Part shown: positions 1-10,757 of the stretch, in pieces
Layout: each line of letters begins with the position of its first letter
Position numbering within the stretch: the stretch's first letter is position 1
Origin: Viscum album
Lineage: Eukaryota; Streptophyta; Magnoliopsida; Santalales; Viscaceae
Direction of reading: 5' to 3'
Length of the DNA: 64,000 nucleotides
Assembly (NCBI GenBank): GCA_963277665.1
Contig: OY728123.1
Location: forward strand, 631,282,915 to 631,346,914
Position numbers and translations under genes: made by a program
The notes under the pieces: generated by a model
What the model was told of the DNA's origin: nothing
The model's database searches: none
Seen by the model: only the letters and a program-made list of their open reading frames with translations

Positions 1-1085
1 TATTTTTATTGGGTTTGGTCAGTCTAGGTGGCTCAATGTGTTGTAAATAATAAATTTTAGTGGTGTCCTTTTAAAAGTAGAGAGAGGGACACACCTTGTA
101 TTTCTTAGAGAATTAAAATACTACTATGTCGAATTGATGGAAAAGTGTCACATAAATAATTAATTTTTGAGAATAAAGGGTTAATTGTTGATAAATTTTA
201 TCATATAAGAATTAACATGAAAATGATTGTTTTTTCTATTATTTTATCCTTAATTTAACAGTTTTTTACTTTTTTACTATAGTAGTAGTATTTTTACTAT
301 AGTTACTACTCATAATCTATAAAAATGAAAATTGTATAATTAATAAATGTGGGAATGAAAATTATAAATATGGAAAATATTTTTTAAGATTAAATCTCTA
401 TAAATGGTAATAATTTATTTATTATAAAAATGAAAAACCCAATTAAAAAGTGGTTTTATAAAAAATGAATTTTTTGTTTAAAATTATTTTTATATTAAGA
501 TCAAGTATAACATTAAAAACATATAAATTAAATTAATTTTAAAAATTTAAAAAAATTAAATTTTAAAAAAAATCTGTTTCAAAATAATTAATTCAAAATA
601 TTAGTGAATAAAATACTATTTTATAAAAAAAATCATATTTTCATTATTCACCAAAATAAAATTTTAGAAAATTCCAAAAAATTCAGCATAAGATAATTCT
701 GAAATACTAATTTCTAAAATAATTTTTATTTTTTAAAATATAATTATTAAAAAAATCCTTATAAATTTATTTTTATGTCTGCCCATAATATCCAATAATT
801 TTTTTTTGAAGAAATCATATTTTTGAAACATAAAATGACTCTCCAAAAACATAAGTATTTATTCATCAATAAATTAGAATTAAAAAAATTATTATATTTA
901 TCATAACGTGGTCATTAATATTTATACCTTCTAATGTAATGACTACATTATAATGGTCACATTTAAATAATAATTTTTTATTGAATAATGTAACTTTTTA
1001 ATGATATTTAATGAGTTTTAATAAAGAAATTAAATATTTTAAATTTATTTCCAAATAAATACATATAAAATCTTTAGTTGTTACA
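1..1085 (-). mobile_element. 3' LTR of old Ty3/gypsy element (truncated by window edge)
   Basis: Minus-strand LTR; only its upstream (U3) part and promoter lie in the window. The plus strand ends in GTTACA at 1080-1085, which reads TGTAAC on the minus strand, and is followed by a purine tract on the minus strand (GGGGTAGAA, 1086-1094), the layout of a polypurine tract beside a 3' LTR. A TATA-like CTTTTAAAAGG (minus) lies near 67-77 next to a block (80-170) that recurs at 48,215-48,300, the presumed partner LTR. Heavily mutated and AT-rich. Boundary confidence moderate; the outer end is off-window. Confidence 0.6.
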
Positions 1086-1095
1086 TTCTACCCCG
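1086..1095 (-). other. polypurine tract of the old gypsy element
   Basis: Minus-strand reading is CGGGGTAGAA directly before the TGTAAC that starts the 3' LTR. Plus-strand DNA priming site by position; identified only by composition and place. Confidence 0.45.
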
Positions 1096-1109
1096 AAAAA
1101 ATTAATTTC

Positions 1110-2320
1110 TCCCCTAATGTCATAATACTATTAAAAATTATGTGATGTTATCTTCATTTCAACCCATCCTTAGGTTCCCATGTAGCATCTTAAAATTTTT
1201 TATTCACCCAAAGAACATTAACCACTTGAGTACTTGTATTACATATAACCATATCTATATAATCCAAGATTTGAACCAGTTTTTATTTATAATAAATATC
1301 ATACTCTATTGGTATAACCTCTATGTTCATTTCATGTGAAGGTTAAATTACATACTACCACCATATAGATACATGGAACACATTGGTAACTTGAGATAGG
1401 TTTAGTGGAAGTACCATGTGATAATTTATCAACCCTACTTGATGATGGATTTTGAAGGTTCCAATATACCAATAGATCAAATTTACATTATTTAAAAATC
1501 TCTTAACCTTATTCCTTGTATAAACTCAAAAGGACCCATTCTCTCCAATGTCAAATTCAATATTTCTCCAAAGACTGTAAGAATTAATTTTTTGTAGAAG
1601 TTGAGCATCTTCGATTTGATGATGAATGACTCTAACGTTAATTTCCATTTCCTTATCTATACTAGGTCCCAATATATTTATTTTATCAACTTCATCCTTA
1701 TTTTTTGGAGTTCTATATTTACTTTTATTTAATGATTTATAAGGATCTAACTGAATTATCAAGTGAAATATATTGTTTTAAGAATATTATTCTAGAGTTG
1801 GTTATTGAGAAAAACTGCCTTTAAAATCCATAGAACATGATATCAACATATCTTCAAGGGTTTTAATATTACTCATATATTGAAAATAATTTTGAGTATG
1901 ATATGAAATGATAAAGTTCAACTATGTATTTAATTATACTTAAATATATCTCAAGAACATTGAGGAAAACCACAGATCCTCATTAGATTAAATTAAATGT
2001 TTCACTCTATACCACCATTACACCTAAATCCTAGAAATATTAAAATGATATAAATATTAAATAATTTAAATTAAATGTTTTTAGTTCATAAGTAGATTGA
2101 CTAAAACCCTAATATAATTTTTCCTTTAGACGTTTTTCAGAGTCTAATGAAATCCATTGTAATTTTTTCCAATTACATTCTGGTATGGGTAATGGTGGTT
2201 ACATATCATTAAACATATTTCTATCACAATTAACATTCAAACATGATAGGAACTGAGAGATATACTCTTCAATATACCCTTTCATGTAGTCCTACTAGAA
2301 ATAAACTTTTATGTCATTAA
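1110..2320 (-). pseudogene. Ty3/gypsy integrase and chromodomain-like C-terminus, decayed
   Basis: Minus-strand translation, broken by stops and frameshifts, shows in order: an integrase zinc-region end and core start (about 2310-2120: 'QFLSCLNVNCD' then 'LPIPECNWKKLQWISLDS', matching the usual LPIPEWKWE..TMDF of plant gypsy integrases), the GPE..Q..AQ.RQK stretch of the integrase C-terminus (1526-1680, 'NILGPSIDKEMEINV' and 'IEDAQLLQKINSYS'), and a chromodomain-like end near 1160-1260 ('VVNVLWVNKKF', 'DATWEP'). The integrase would insert cDNA and the C-terminal module would bind chromatin. No intact frame remains. Same strand and order as the RT remnant to its right, so one element. Assignment by motif reading only. 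Confidence 0.65.
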
Positions 2321-3573
2321 AAAAATTATATTTTCATGAAAAATTGAGAAATATGAAATATGATATTCACACAATAGATTTATCTTTATGAAATATTATA
2401 TTCACATAAATATTATACCTCTTAAAATTCTCATCATGGAAAATCTAGAGTGGTATTTATGACATAGATCATTAGCCACCATGTTCACAATCTGAGGGAG
2501 ATAGTGTATTAATCAGTCATAATCTTTAATCAATTCCATCCATTTTCTTTTGTTCATATTCAACATATTCTGTGTGAATATATATTTCAATATTTTATTA
2601 TCAATATTTATATCATATATGTCACCATTAAAAAAATCCCCCGATATCTTTAATTCAAAAATTGCCAATTTTAGTTCTAAAATCATGAGTAATGTAATTT
2701 TTATAGTGTATTTTTAGTTGGTGATTGTCATATGCTATTACCATATCATTCAATATGAGGATTCAACCCAATCCTTTATATGATGTAGCAATATATATAG
2801 AAAAAAACGTCTCCACTAAGGGTAGTGTAGTCATTGGTTTGATGTCCAACCTTGCATAAACCACTTTAAATGATTCACACAATCACAAATCCATAGGAAC
2901 TTGTCTGCCCTCCATGTCAACATGCCTAGAGGATTAGACTGCCATGTAAAATCCCCCAAAATGTGTCGATAGTATCAATCAAATCTAATAAAACAATAGT
3001 ACTCATTACTATCATTGGTTATGTATATTGTTCAATAACTTATATCATTGAATGATCTAAAAATATACCCTTGATTGAGATTACATGACATAAAAACAAA
3101 TCATTCTAGGACCAGAATTATCACTTTCTAAATTTGGAATAAAAATTATCTTTCCTTAGGATCATCAACTCAATCTTCAAATGATCTTTATACTCTTCAT
3201 TTATATTGAAATATATAATAATAACATCTATAAATATTACCAAACAATGATCAAGGTAGTCACTAATGAATCTATTCATTAACTCCATGAAGTTTGTGGG
3301 GGAAATGGTAAGTAAAAAGGCATTACTAACAATTCATAATTCCCATACCATACATGGAAGGTTTTCATGGGTATATCCTTTTTATTTACCCCCAATTAAT
3401 GATATACCTAATGAATTTCAATCTTGTAAAATTATTTTTTCCCCATAGTTAATCATGTATGTCATCTATATAGAGCGTTGGATACTTGTTCTTAATAATG
3501 ATATTCTTATGATCTCTATAACCAATACAAAGATGTTTTGACCCATCACTCTTATTAACATAAATAATAGGTT
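2321..3573 (-). pseudogene. Ty3/gypsy reverse transcriptase and RNase H, decayed, split by an insertion
   Basis: Minus-strand translation from 3573 downward matches plant gypsy RT: 'GEPIIYVNKSDGSKHLCIGY' (PVLFVKKKDGS..MCIDYRELN), 'IIKNKYPTLYIDDI', 'FMELMNRFISDYLDHCLVIF', and the catalytic block read as FIDVIIIY instead of (F/Y)xDDILIY, so the second catalytic Asp is lost. RNase H should follow at about 3080-2321 but is too mutated to mark. The RT lacks its first ~100 residues, and those are found at 43,479-43,650 on the same strand. The gene was therefore cut by the copia insertion starting at 3579. Confidence 0.7.
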
Positions 3574-3578
3574 CACCT
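3574..3578. repeat. target site duplication, left copy (CACCT)
   Basis: CACCT directly before the TG that opens copia LTR D. The partner after LTR C is CACCA (43,474-43,478), one mismatch, as expected of an old insertion. Confidence 0.5.
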
Positions 3579-4306
3579 TGTTTGAAAAAAATAGTAACTA
3601 TTATGGTTACTATTAGAATATTGGGATGAGTTGTAGTTTAAAAATACAAACATATAAGAAAACACAAACACTATTTAAGTAAACATATCAGAATCATAGC
3701 TTGTTTGAGGACCAGACTATCAAAATAAGAATTATAAAGTGTTTGATTATATTAGAGTATGATTTAATCATCATCACAGATACATGGATAAAATAAATGA
3801 AAAGTAATTTTTTTAAACAGTATTTCAATAATAATATTCCCAAAAAAAATGCCAATAAAAACAAGAAACAAAATTTCTAGTAAAATTAGGAATGAATTTC
3901 ATGCTATATGAAAAGAAATTACTATTTTAACTTTTGTATTAAAAGTAGTTAGTAACCCTGACTAAAGGTATACATAAATTTATACTTACTATAAAATCTT
4001 CCTTTATTTTCCATGAAATCCCTCAATATAATGATTAGTATCTATATCTTCCAATAACTTGGAAGACCTTGATATAATGGATCATATTCACCATCTTAAT
4101 ATCTCTATAATCCCTTGATTGTAAAAATGATTAAACACAGAATACAAATTAAATTGTTCAAACAAAAAAACAATGAAAATCATTCTTTATAAAGACAAAT
4201 ATCTAATGTATTATAATGAATAATAACTAGTAGTTCATGCATATCAAAATCTATAAGACTTCATTTATAAAAATTTATTAGCTCCCAAGTCCTAAAATGA
4301 ATAAAT

Positions 4307-4314
4307 AATTATAG
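4307..4314 (-). promoter_or_regulatory. TATA-like box of copia LTR D
   Basis: Minus strand CTATAATT. It sits where LTRs A (19,809-19,816), B (34,033-34,040) and C (42,902-42,909) carry TATAAATA. The shared place in four copies is the evidence. Confidence 0.4.
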
Positions 4315-4545
4315 GCGACACTCCAATGATCATATTTCCTTATTAGTGGCAAGGACCTCAAATAACATGCAATTGATATACCATCATGATCTGTCATAAC
4401 TGAGTGTTTAAAATCATTTTTTTGTCACCATTGAAATTCTAAAGTGTGTTCTGTTTTATAGAAACAATGTCTATAAATTTTATTATAAACTTACGAATGT
4501 TTGATTAACTTCCTTATCATTTTTAATAGGATAAATATTATAAGG

Positions 4546-4550
4546 ATCAG
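4546..4550. repeat. target site duplication of the LARD, left copy (ATCAG)
   Basis: ATCAG precedes the 5' LTR and is repeated exactly at 17,191-17,195 after the 3' LTR. The LTR D sequence continues past it, as expected for integrase-made duplications. Confidence 0.9.
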
Positions 4551-6180
4551 TGTAACACCCCAGGTAAATAAAGAATATGACATATTTATATTTATCCATA
4601 TTTGTGAATCAAATATTAATATTACTTTAAAGGGGATTCTATGCTCGATGGCGTACCCAACACGCAACAATGAGTTTCTTGGGAATCTTACGTTGCACTC
4701 TAATAATAAAATAATATTATTTTAAATGGTAGTTAACATGTAGCAATTGTATTGGCGGGAATGGACATAAATAACTAAAATATGATTATATATGTTTTTA
4801 AATGTTTTTACATTTATCCAATAAAAGATAAAGGCTTAAAATACAGAAAGAATTCAATTTTAGGCGTATATGCCCTAGTTTTCACTAAAGGTTCACTTAT
4901 CGCCTTTTGATGGAGAACTGTCATTAAATATAGTTTTTATCACTCTTATACATTCTTTTGGACCAAATAAAACTCTTCTTTAGAATTGGGACATCAAAAT
5001 TTACTTTGTGTAAATTTTTGGTATCTTTCCGATAAAGTTCATTTTTTCAATGAATAGTGTAAAATGTTGTATTTTAATTCAAAAACTCTTTTTAATCTAA
5101 TTTATTTATATGATTAGATTATATTTTGAATTGGTTTTAAAGTGAAATTAGAATATATTTTTACCATTAAATCCAATAGTGGTCGTTGGAATTAATTTCA
5201 CTTTGAAATCGGACTTAAACTAGTATCAATCTTTTGATACTTATTGTTTCATAAAAACACGCTATTTGCTCTGACAGTGGGAATTAATTATTAAATTAAT
5301 TAATGTGACTTATATGTTTTGAATTTTGTAAAATAGACTTAATTTTTGAATTCAGAATATCAAATATAGCTTAGGGTGAATTTTTGGTAATTTTCTAAAA
5401 AACTTCAATTTTTGATGAATAGTGAAACCACTAAGTGGTACTTATAAAGACTGATTTTACGTTTAAATGAAATTTTGCCATCATTGTGTTTTGAATTTCA
5501 AAAATCCGACATACATGGTTGTCATTAAGAAGTAAAATGTTGTTCAATGGGATAAAAATAATTGTTTGGTGAATAGTAACTTATTAAGTTCTTAATCGCG
5601 ATTAGTGGTAATTAGGGTAGTTTAAGGTATAAATAATGCTTTAATAATATGAAATGACCTAGACACATGTCCCAACCTTATTGGTTGTGTCATGGACGAC
5701 CAAGAGAAGCCATGGGTCAACTTGGGGACCCCATGGAGACACTTTGGTTGGGAAATGACATAAATAACTTTTTATTTAATGTAAATGTAAAAATGACACA
5801 AACATAATATGTTTTACGAAAATAATTTTTACATGGGGTTATAAAGATCAGATTTTGGATTATAAATAGTAATTGGAAAGCTAAAAAGATTTCATACATC
5901 ATAGTATTTGTTTTATAATTTTTTAGACATTAAAAAAATTAAATTATTTATGACATAATAATGATGCTGCGATGACATCATTATTTGACGATTTAAATAA
6001 AATGGAAAGATAATGTAAAATCTATGAACTACACATGTCCAAAACCAATTGGATGAGTGGATTTAGAACCCTTATCACATTATCCACGAATTCTATCAAT
6101 GTGGGACCTTTTAAAACCGAAAAATATTTTCAAATAAAGTAATATTTCTTTACTTTCCAAAAGTGCCCCTCCCCTCCTCT

Positions 6181-6187
6181 TATAAAA
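6181..6187 (+). promoter_or_regulatory. TATA box of LARD 5' LTR
   Basis: TATAAAAGGCCCCCACC, preceded by a pyrimidine-rich CCCCTCCCCTCCTC. The same sequence is at 13,334 and 62,350 in the other copies and, inverted and decayed, near 48,212 and 75. Transcription would start around 6210, which leaves a leader of about 3.8 kb inside the LTR. Confidence 0.75.
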
Positions 6188-6356
6188 GGCCCCCACCTCT
6201 ACCTCATTTCACACACTCCTCAAGCCTTTGGCTCGGCCAACCCCTGCCCATTTACTCTCTCTACATCCTTCTACTCATCCTAGAGGATTAACTTTGGGCA
6301 GAATCCTTTCAAAGGAATCCTTTAGGCTCAAATCAAAAGGAGTTACACTTTTAAAG

Positions 6357-6362
6357 GTAATT
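6357..6362 (+). other. candidate splice donor in the LTR leader
   Basis: TTAAAG|GTAATT about 150 bp after the TATA box, conserved as AAAG|GTAGTG at 62,527 in the diverged third copy. Pairs with the candidate acceptor at 7447. Prediction only. Confidence 0.35.
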
Positions 6363-6888
6363 CATTCTCTCATGTTCATTTGTTTTATTTTGCTTCTCCA
6401 ACCCCCTAAACTCTTTTTATTTACTTATTTTGTAACAAAACCAGTATCTTAAATATACTAGGATGTTGTTATATGATTTATTCGAGCTAAACTCTCACAC
6501 AACTACATAAAATGGTTAAAGAACATACGGTTTCCGTGGATAGCGAAATTCTGCCTCCCGAAACGATGATTGTTCAATACTCATTTAACACCTTCAAAGG
6601 TGGCCATTATGATGTCACTATTTTTATATATGATATATAATATGTTTATGTTTTACTTATGCTTCTGTATTTTTCATTTTTGTCTTACCTTTATGGCTTC
6701 CATTATGGGTATACGCGATATCTTCATTTTAGGAAGTGCGGACTACCGCCCCTCAAAGTGATGTGATTCGTTAATGCCATACGTGGGACGTATAAAGGAT
6801 AGATTTAATGTTATTATATATGATGTTATACTGGAACTATTATATACCTCTATATAATTATTATTTCTTTCTGTTAAAGTATGAGATA

Positions 6889-6953
6889 GAAATGAAAGTA
6901 GCGTTCATGCGTACGTACGGCTTACCGTGTCCATGAACGATGCATTTCATTTC
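6889..6953 (+). promoter_or_regulatory. LTR leader hairpin 1 with palindromic core
   Basis: Outer arms GAAATGAAA/TTTCATTTC, inner arms CGTTCATG/CATGAACG, then a core holding the 10-bp palindrome CGTACGTACG and an alternative small stem ACGG-CTTA-CCGT. Lies downstream of the TATA box and so in the RNA leader. Recurs ~208 bp further on and in every LTR copy of the family. Confidence 0.6.
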
Positions 6954-7096
6954 TTATCCCCAAATGTAATGTACTATTATAAGTACATGTATATAATGGA
7001 TATATATGATGAATGATACATATAAATTATGAATATAATTCTGTAATTAAAATATACATACCTCTCATTTAGTTTTAATTCCATTAATATGACAAA

Positions 7097-7161
7097 GAAA
7101 TGAAAGTAGCGTTCATGCGTACGTACGGCTTACCGTCTCCATGAACGGTGCATTTCATTTC
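7097..7161 (+). promoter_or_regulatory. LTR leader hairpin 2 with palindromic core
   Basis: Second copy of the hairpin with the same arms and CGTACGTACG palindrome; differs from hairpin 1 by a few bases in the inter-arm segment. Confidence 0.6.
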
Positions 7162-7447
7162 TTACCTCTAAATGATTATATAATATTATAAATACATGTA
7201 TATGCTGGATATATATGATATATATGATATCCAAATCAGGAATTCCATTCTGGATATAAAGAAACTTTGACCACATGAACAACATGTAATTGTAAGAAGT
7301 CCACTTTCGACTTAAGAACCAAATACCGACAAAATGAACATTATTAACTTAAATGATTACATGATGTTTATAACATGGTGTAAAAGAAATAATGAACTTG
7401 AAAAAGTTTCTTAAGCAAGTAGAGATTAACTCAAGTTTATTATTCAG

Positions 7448-7483
7448 GACGTTAAAGAACGATCGAGTCAAGTCGGACCCGAG
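7448..7483 (+). other. candidate 36-nt mini-exon in the LTR leader
   Basis: Bounded by TTATTATTCAG (acceptor-like, ends 7447) and GAG|GTAAGG (strong donor-like, 7484). The same 36-nt length and both signals are kept in the 3' LTR (14,602-14,637) and in the much more diverged copy (63,419-63,454). A further acceptor-like TTTTTCACAG ends at 9791. Evidence of transcripts is needed; inferred. Confidence 0.35.
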
Positions 7484-8281
7484 GTAAGGGATCCTACAAC
7501 TCTCTTTCTTTTTAAGTACACTCTTTTATGCCATTTCTTTTAAGCTCATCTTTCTTATGATTGGTATGTTCTTTTATATTACTCATACTGTAATTTTTAT
7601 GTTCATGTGATGAGAGAACCTATTCTCTCTCATCAATCCATTTTGGAAGTTTTGAGTGGCGTCGTTAGGCTGCCGAATTTTCGTAAGGGATCCTACAACT
7701 CTCTTTCTTTTTAAGTACACTCTTTTATGACATTTCTTTTAAGCTCATATTTCTTATTATTGGGATGTTCTTTTATATTAATCATACTATAATTTTTATG
7801 TTCATGTGATGAGAGACCCTATTCTCTCTCATCAATCCATTTTGGAAGTTTTGAGTGGCGTCGTTAGGCTGCCGAATTTTCGTAAGGGATCCTACAACTC
7901 TCTTTCTTTTTAAGTACACTCTTTTATGTAATTTCTTTTAAGCTCATATTTCTTATTATTGGGATGTTCTTTTATATTACTCATACTGTAAATTTTATGT
8001 TCATGTGATGAGAGACCCTATTCTCTCTCATAAATCCATTTTGGAAGTTTTGAGTGGCGTCGTTAGGCTGCCGAATTTTCGTAAGGGATCCTACAACTCT
8101 CTTTCTTTTTAAGTACTCTCCTTTATGTCACTTCTTTTAGGCTCCTCTTTGTAATGTTGGGGGATGTTATTTTATATTCCTCTTGCTTTAAATTTTATTG
8201 TAATGTGATGAGATACCGTATTTGATCTCATCAATCCATATTCGGAAGTTTTATGTGACGCCGTTAGGCTGCCGAGTTTTC
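7484..8281 (+). repeat. four ~199-bp tandem repeats in LARD 5' LTR
   Basis: Units start at 7484, 7683, 7882 and 8081 (199, 199, 199, 201 bp), each opening with GTAAGGGATCCTACAACTC and closing with GGCTGCCGAATTTTC. The fourth unit is the most diverged, and a decayed fifth start follows at 8282. The third LTR copy at 63,455 has no such array. Confidence 0.9.
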
Positions 8282-9336
8282 GTAAGGGATTTTTCATCTC
8301 ACTTTTATTCCCGTGAGATTTATGCTACATTTGCCACAAATTCCATTGAGTGGTGTATGTACTGCCCATTATTCTACTCTTTGTGTAATATACTTTCGTT
8401 TATGAGTATTTACATCAATGATCTATTGTCCTTCTTTCATGGGGTGTATGTTTTGAAAGATACCCAAGTCGGTAAGGGAACCTTTCACCCTCCTCTTTTT
8501 TAAAAAGACTTCTTTTGTTGGGTCTTTTAATTTACATATTGTTATGTTGGGATATGTTCTCATACATCCTTATTTATGTAAATTTTATGTCCATGTTATG
8601 AGATACACTTTTTTATCTCTCATCAACTCATTTTGATGTGATGCCGTTAGGCTGTCAAGGGAACTTTTTAACCCAATTTCTATTTCTTTGGGTTCAACAT
8701 GTAGTCATTGAATATGTCATCCATTGAATATGTGTGAATTACCTTTTATTGTTTTACACTTAATATCCACTTATATTGGGTGTATTTATATTTTTCACAC
8801 ATATTTTTGAGATTCATTTGTCCTTAATTTAAGGATACCTTCTTTATAAGGGATTTCATCACATTTGACATTTCTATTGAGGGTTCATTGCTGTTATGCA
8901 CCAATTCACTCTTATATGGTGTATATACTGTCCTTTGGAGTATTATATCATGAATCCATTTATTCTCATGATATTATAATGTTCTGACTAAATGTTATTC
9001 CTCAATTATTGTATTCAAGTGTCTCTAATTTTGGTAAAACCCCTTTAACCAAAATGTCGTTTTAAATGTTTTAATTATTTGTTCTTATTAATATCCATGT
9101 TTTAAAAATGGTTTTAAGGATTTATTTATATGGATATTAATGGTTTAAAATTTTAAGCTTCAAGGTGGTATGGGAAACTTTGATTCAAAAATATCTTTAT
9201 TAAATGTTTTAAATGGTTTTGAAATGGTTTTGATAAAGGATTCTATTATGATATATTGTGATGTGGAAATGTTATCATTCATTTATATTGGTTTTATGTT
9301 TTATGATTTTATATTGGTACTTGGACATTTTAACAG

Positions 9337-9530
9337 GTGGTTACGTTATAAACCATATGACGGGTGGTGCCATGAATACCAGGACGGGTGGTTACGTTAT
9401 AACCTCCAATGCATTGGGTATGGAAGTCGGCCGTATGGCTATTCCATTAAGTATGAATGGAAATTGGCCGTATGGCTATTCCATTTAAGTGATATGTGTG
9501 GAAGTCGACCGTATGGTTATTCCACTTAAG
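9337..9530 (+). repeat. short tandem motifs near the LTR 3' part
   Basis: Three GGGTGGT units (two reading GGGTGGTTACGTTATAA) followed by three units containing GCCGTATGGCTATTCCA or a one- or two-base variant, about 32-40 bp apart. Also present at 16,490-16,682 and, with changes, at 63,880-64,000. This is among the better kept parts of the LTR. Function unknown. Confidence 0.7.
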
Positions 9531-10040
9531 TATGTTTATGTCCCAAGTTACCTTTATATATGTTATGTGTTCTTTATATGGGTTTTATGGTAATCCTTTG
9601 GTTACAAAAAGGTAAGTAATGATACTTTATTCAGTGAAGAGTTTTTACTACTTCATGAAGGTGAAGGTATTACTTTGATAGAGTATACATGGTTTACTTG
9701 ATGTTTGAAAAACTAACAGTTTTTATTCTTTGTGTATCCCTTACTGAGATTTTTATGCTCACCCCAAGTTTTTTTGAAATGTTTTTCACAGGACTTAATG
9801 TGGAATAAGGTCAAGGATGGGATCAAGGGAATGTCATGCTATATAAAACATGGAACTAGAAATGTTTCTTTTAAGAGTTTTTTTTATTATGGAAACTTAG
9901 TTGAATTGACTACTTTGTAATCTTTTGAGATGTAATAGTTATGTTCTAATTCTCTAAAACTCTAAACCTGAAAAGATCCTCAATGTGAATTATTCATTTA
10001 ATTCAATATTAAGTAAGGTTTAAAGCTGGGGCCTTATAGT

Positions 10041-10052
10041 TGGTATCAAAGG
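10041..10052 (+). other. primer binding site of the LARD
   Basis: TGGTATCAAAGG, two bases after the LTR end, close to TGGTATCAGAGC, the site complementary to the 3' end of plant initiator tRNA-Met. It primes minus-strand cDNA. Confidence 0.8.
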
Positions 10053-10242
10053 TCTGTTTAGATAACTTTAGAGGTTAGGGTATTCTTTAAGCATAAGTGA
10101 CTTTACCAAAATGGTTAGGATTTCAGAAAGAGTCCTAGTTTTAGATAAAGTGAATGAGTAAGTGTATCTTAGTGTTTACCTTCCTCATTAGTACATGATG
10201 GTTTTGTTGATATACTCATGCTGACATTTCTATTTTTAGTGA

Positions 10243-10413
10243 ATGGATGGATCTAGCAGGCACCAAAGAGACAACAGGTTTGAAGGAAACTGTGGTGGTT
10301 CTCTGATTAAGATACTAAATAAAATGGAGGATTCAATGAGGAAACTCGTGGTTGTTCTAAACCAAATATCAAGGAGTCATGATCAACCACTTGAACCTTG
10401 GTATTATCTTTAA
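10243..10413 (+). CDS. short ORF, possible gag remnant
   Basis: ATG at 10,243, stop TAA at 10,411, 56 codons. Hydrophilic start (MDGSSRHQRDNRFEGN) and a central helix-like stretch (ILNKMEDSMRKLVVVL). It lies where gag begins in gypsy elements, shortly after the primer site. Too short to assign; it may be the surviving start of a lost gag or chance. No zinc knuckle is present. Confidence 0.25.
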   Translation: MDGSSRHQRDNRFEGNCGGSLIKILNKMEDSMRKLVVVLNQISRSHDQPLEPWYYL

Positions 10414-10642
10414 TGCATCATGTACTAGATGACCAATCCATGTGGAAGTTCAGGTAATAATAATAAAGGTAACCATTAGAGTTTATATGATCCTTACTTT
10501 TGAGGTAATTATGGGTTATTATATGATATGCTGGAAAATGAAAGGCATGAGATAAACTTGAGGTTAAAATATGTTATGATCATTTTTGATGATTTTATCT
10601 CTTTTTGGGGAATGACTTAAGAATTATATAGTTTTGGAAAAA

Positions 10643-10757
10643 GGACAACACGCAGACCGTGTGACAACCCGTCACGTCGGACAAAGCTGCGGGAATCGAA
10701 CCCACAACCAATGTGCGACTGGTATTTATCACCTACCACTGGACTACGTGATGTCCC
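10643..10757 (-). pseudogene. tRNA-like structured island in the LARD interior
   Basis: On the minus strand, 10,756-10,679 reads like a decayed tRNA. It has an A-box TAGTCCAGTGG (10,746-10,736), an anticodon-arm-like ACCAG-TCGCACA-TTGGT, a T-arm GTGGG-TTCGATT-CCCGC with a perfect B-box GGTTCGATTCC (10,702-10,692), and acceptor-like ends GGACA/TGTCC. The variable region is only one base and base 33 is C, so it is not a normal tRNA. Two small perfect hairpins follow (GTGAC-GGGTT-GTCAC and ACACG-GTCTG-CGTGT). It could be a captured tRNA, a tRNA-derived SINE head, or a Pol III promoter used by the element. Confidence 0.45.

Larger units (their letters stand above)
3579..4550 (-). mobile_element. 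copia LTR D, left part (3' LTR of the outer copia)
   Basis: One of four related LTRs in this window (D, A, B, C), all minus strand. Shared marks are the start block (GGGATGAGTTGTAG here, GGGGGTGAATTGTAG in C), a minus-strand TATA (AATTATAG, 4307-4314) and a closing block. Cut at 4550 by the LARD; the rest continues at 17,196. D resembles C more than A or B. It is the outermost low-coordinate LTR, so the 3' LTR of the outer element. Confidence 0.65.
4551..10038 (+). repeat. 5' LTR of the LARD
   Basis: 5488 bp, direct repeat of 11,705-17,190. Contents in order: U3 to about 6180; TATA at 6181; two hairpins (6889-6953, 7097-7161); a 36-nt segment between splice-like signals (7448-7483); four ~199-bp tandem units (7484-8281); GTATGGCTATTCCA repeats (9337-9530); 3' end followed by GT and the primer site. 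No ORF here is conserved as coding: the longest (119 aa, 9170-9529) has stops in the third copy. Confidence 0.92.

Noticed and set aside
1142..1339. 65-aa plus-strand ORF
   Set aside because: Antisense to the integrase and chromodomain remnant, which is the meaningful strand.
9170..9529. 119-aa ORF in the LARD 5' LTR, repeated at 16,323-16,682
   Set aside because: Conserved only because the LTRs are recent duplicates. The diverged copy at 63,860-64,000 has in-frame stops, and the ORF spans short tandem repeats.
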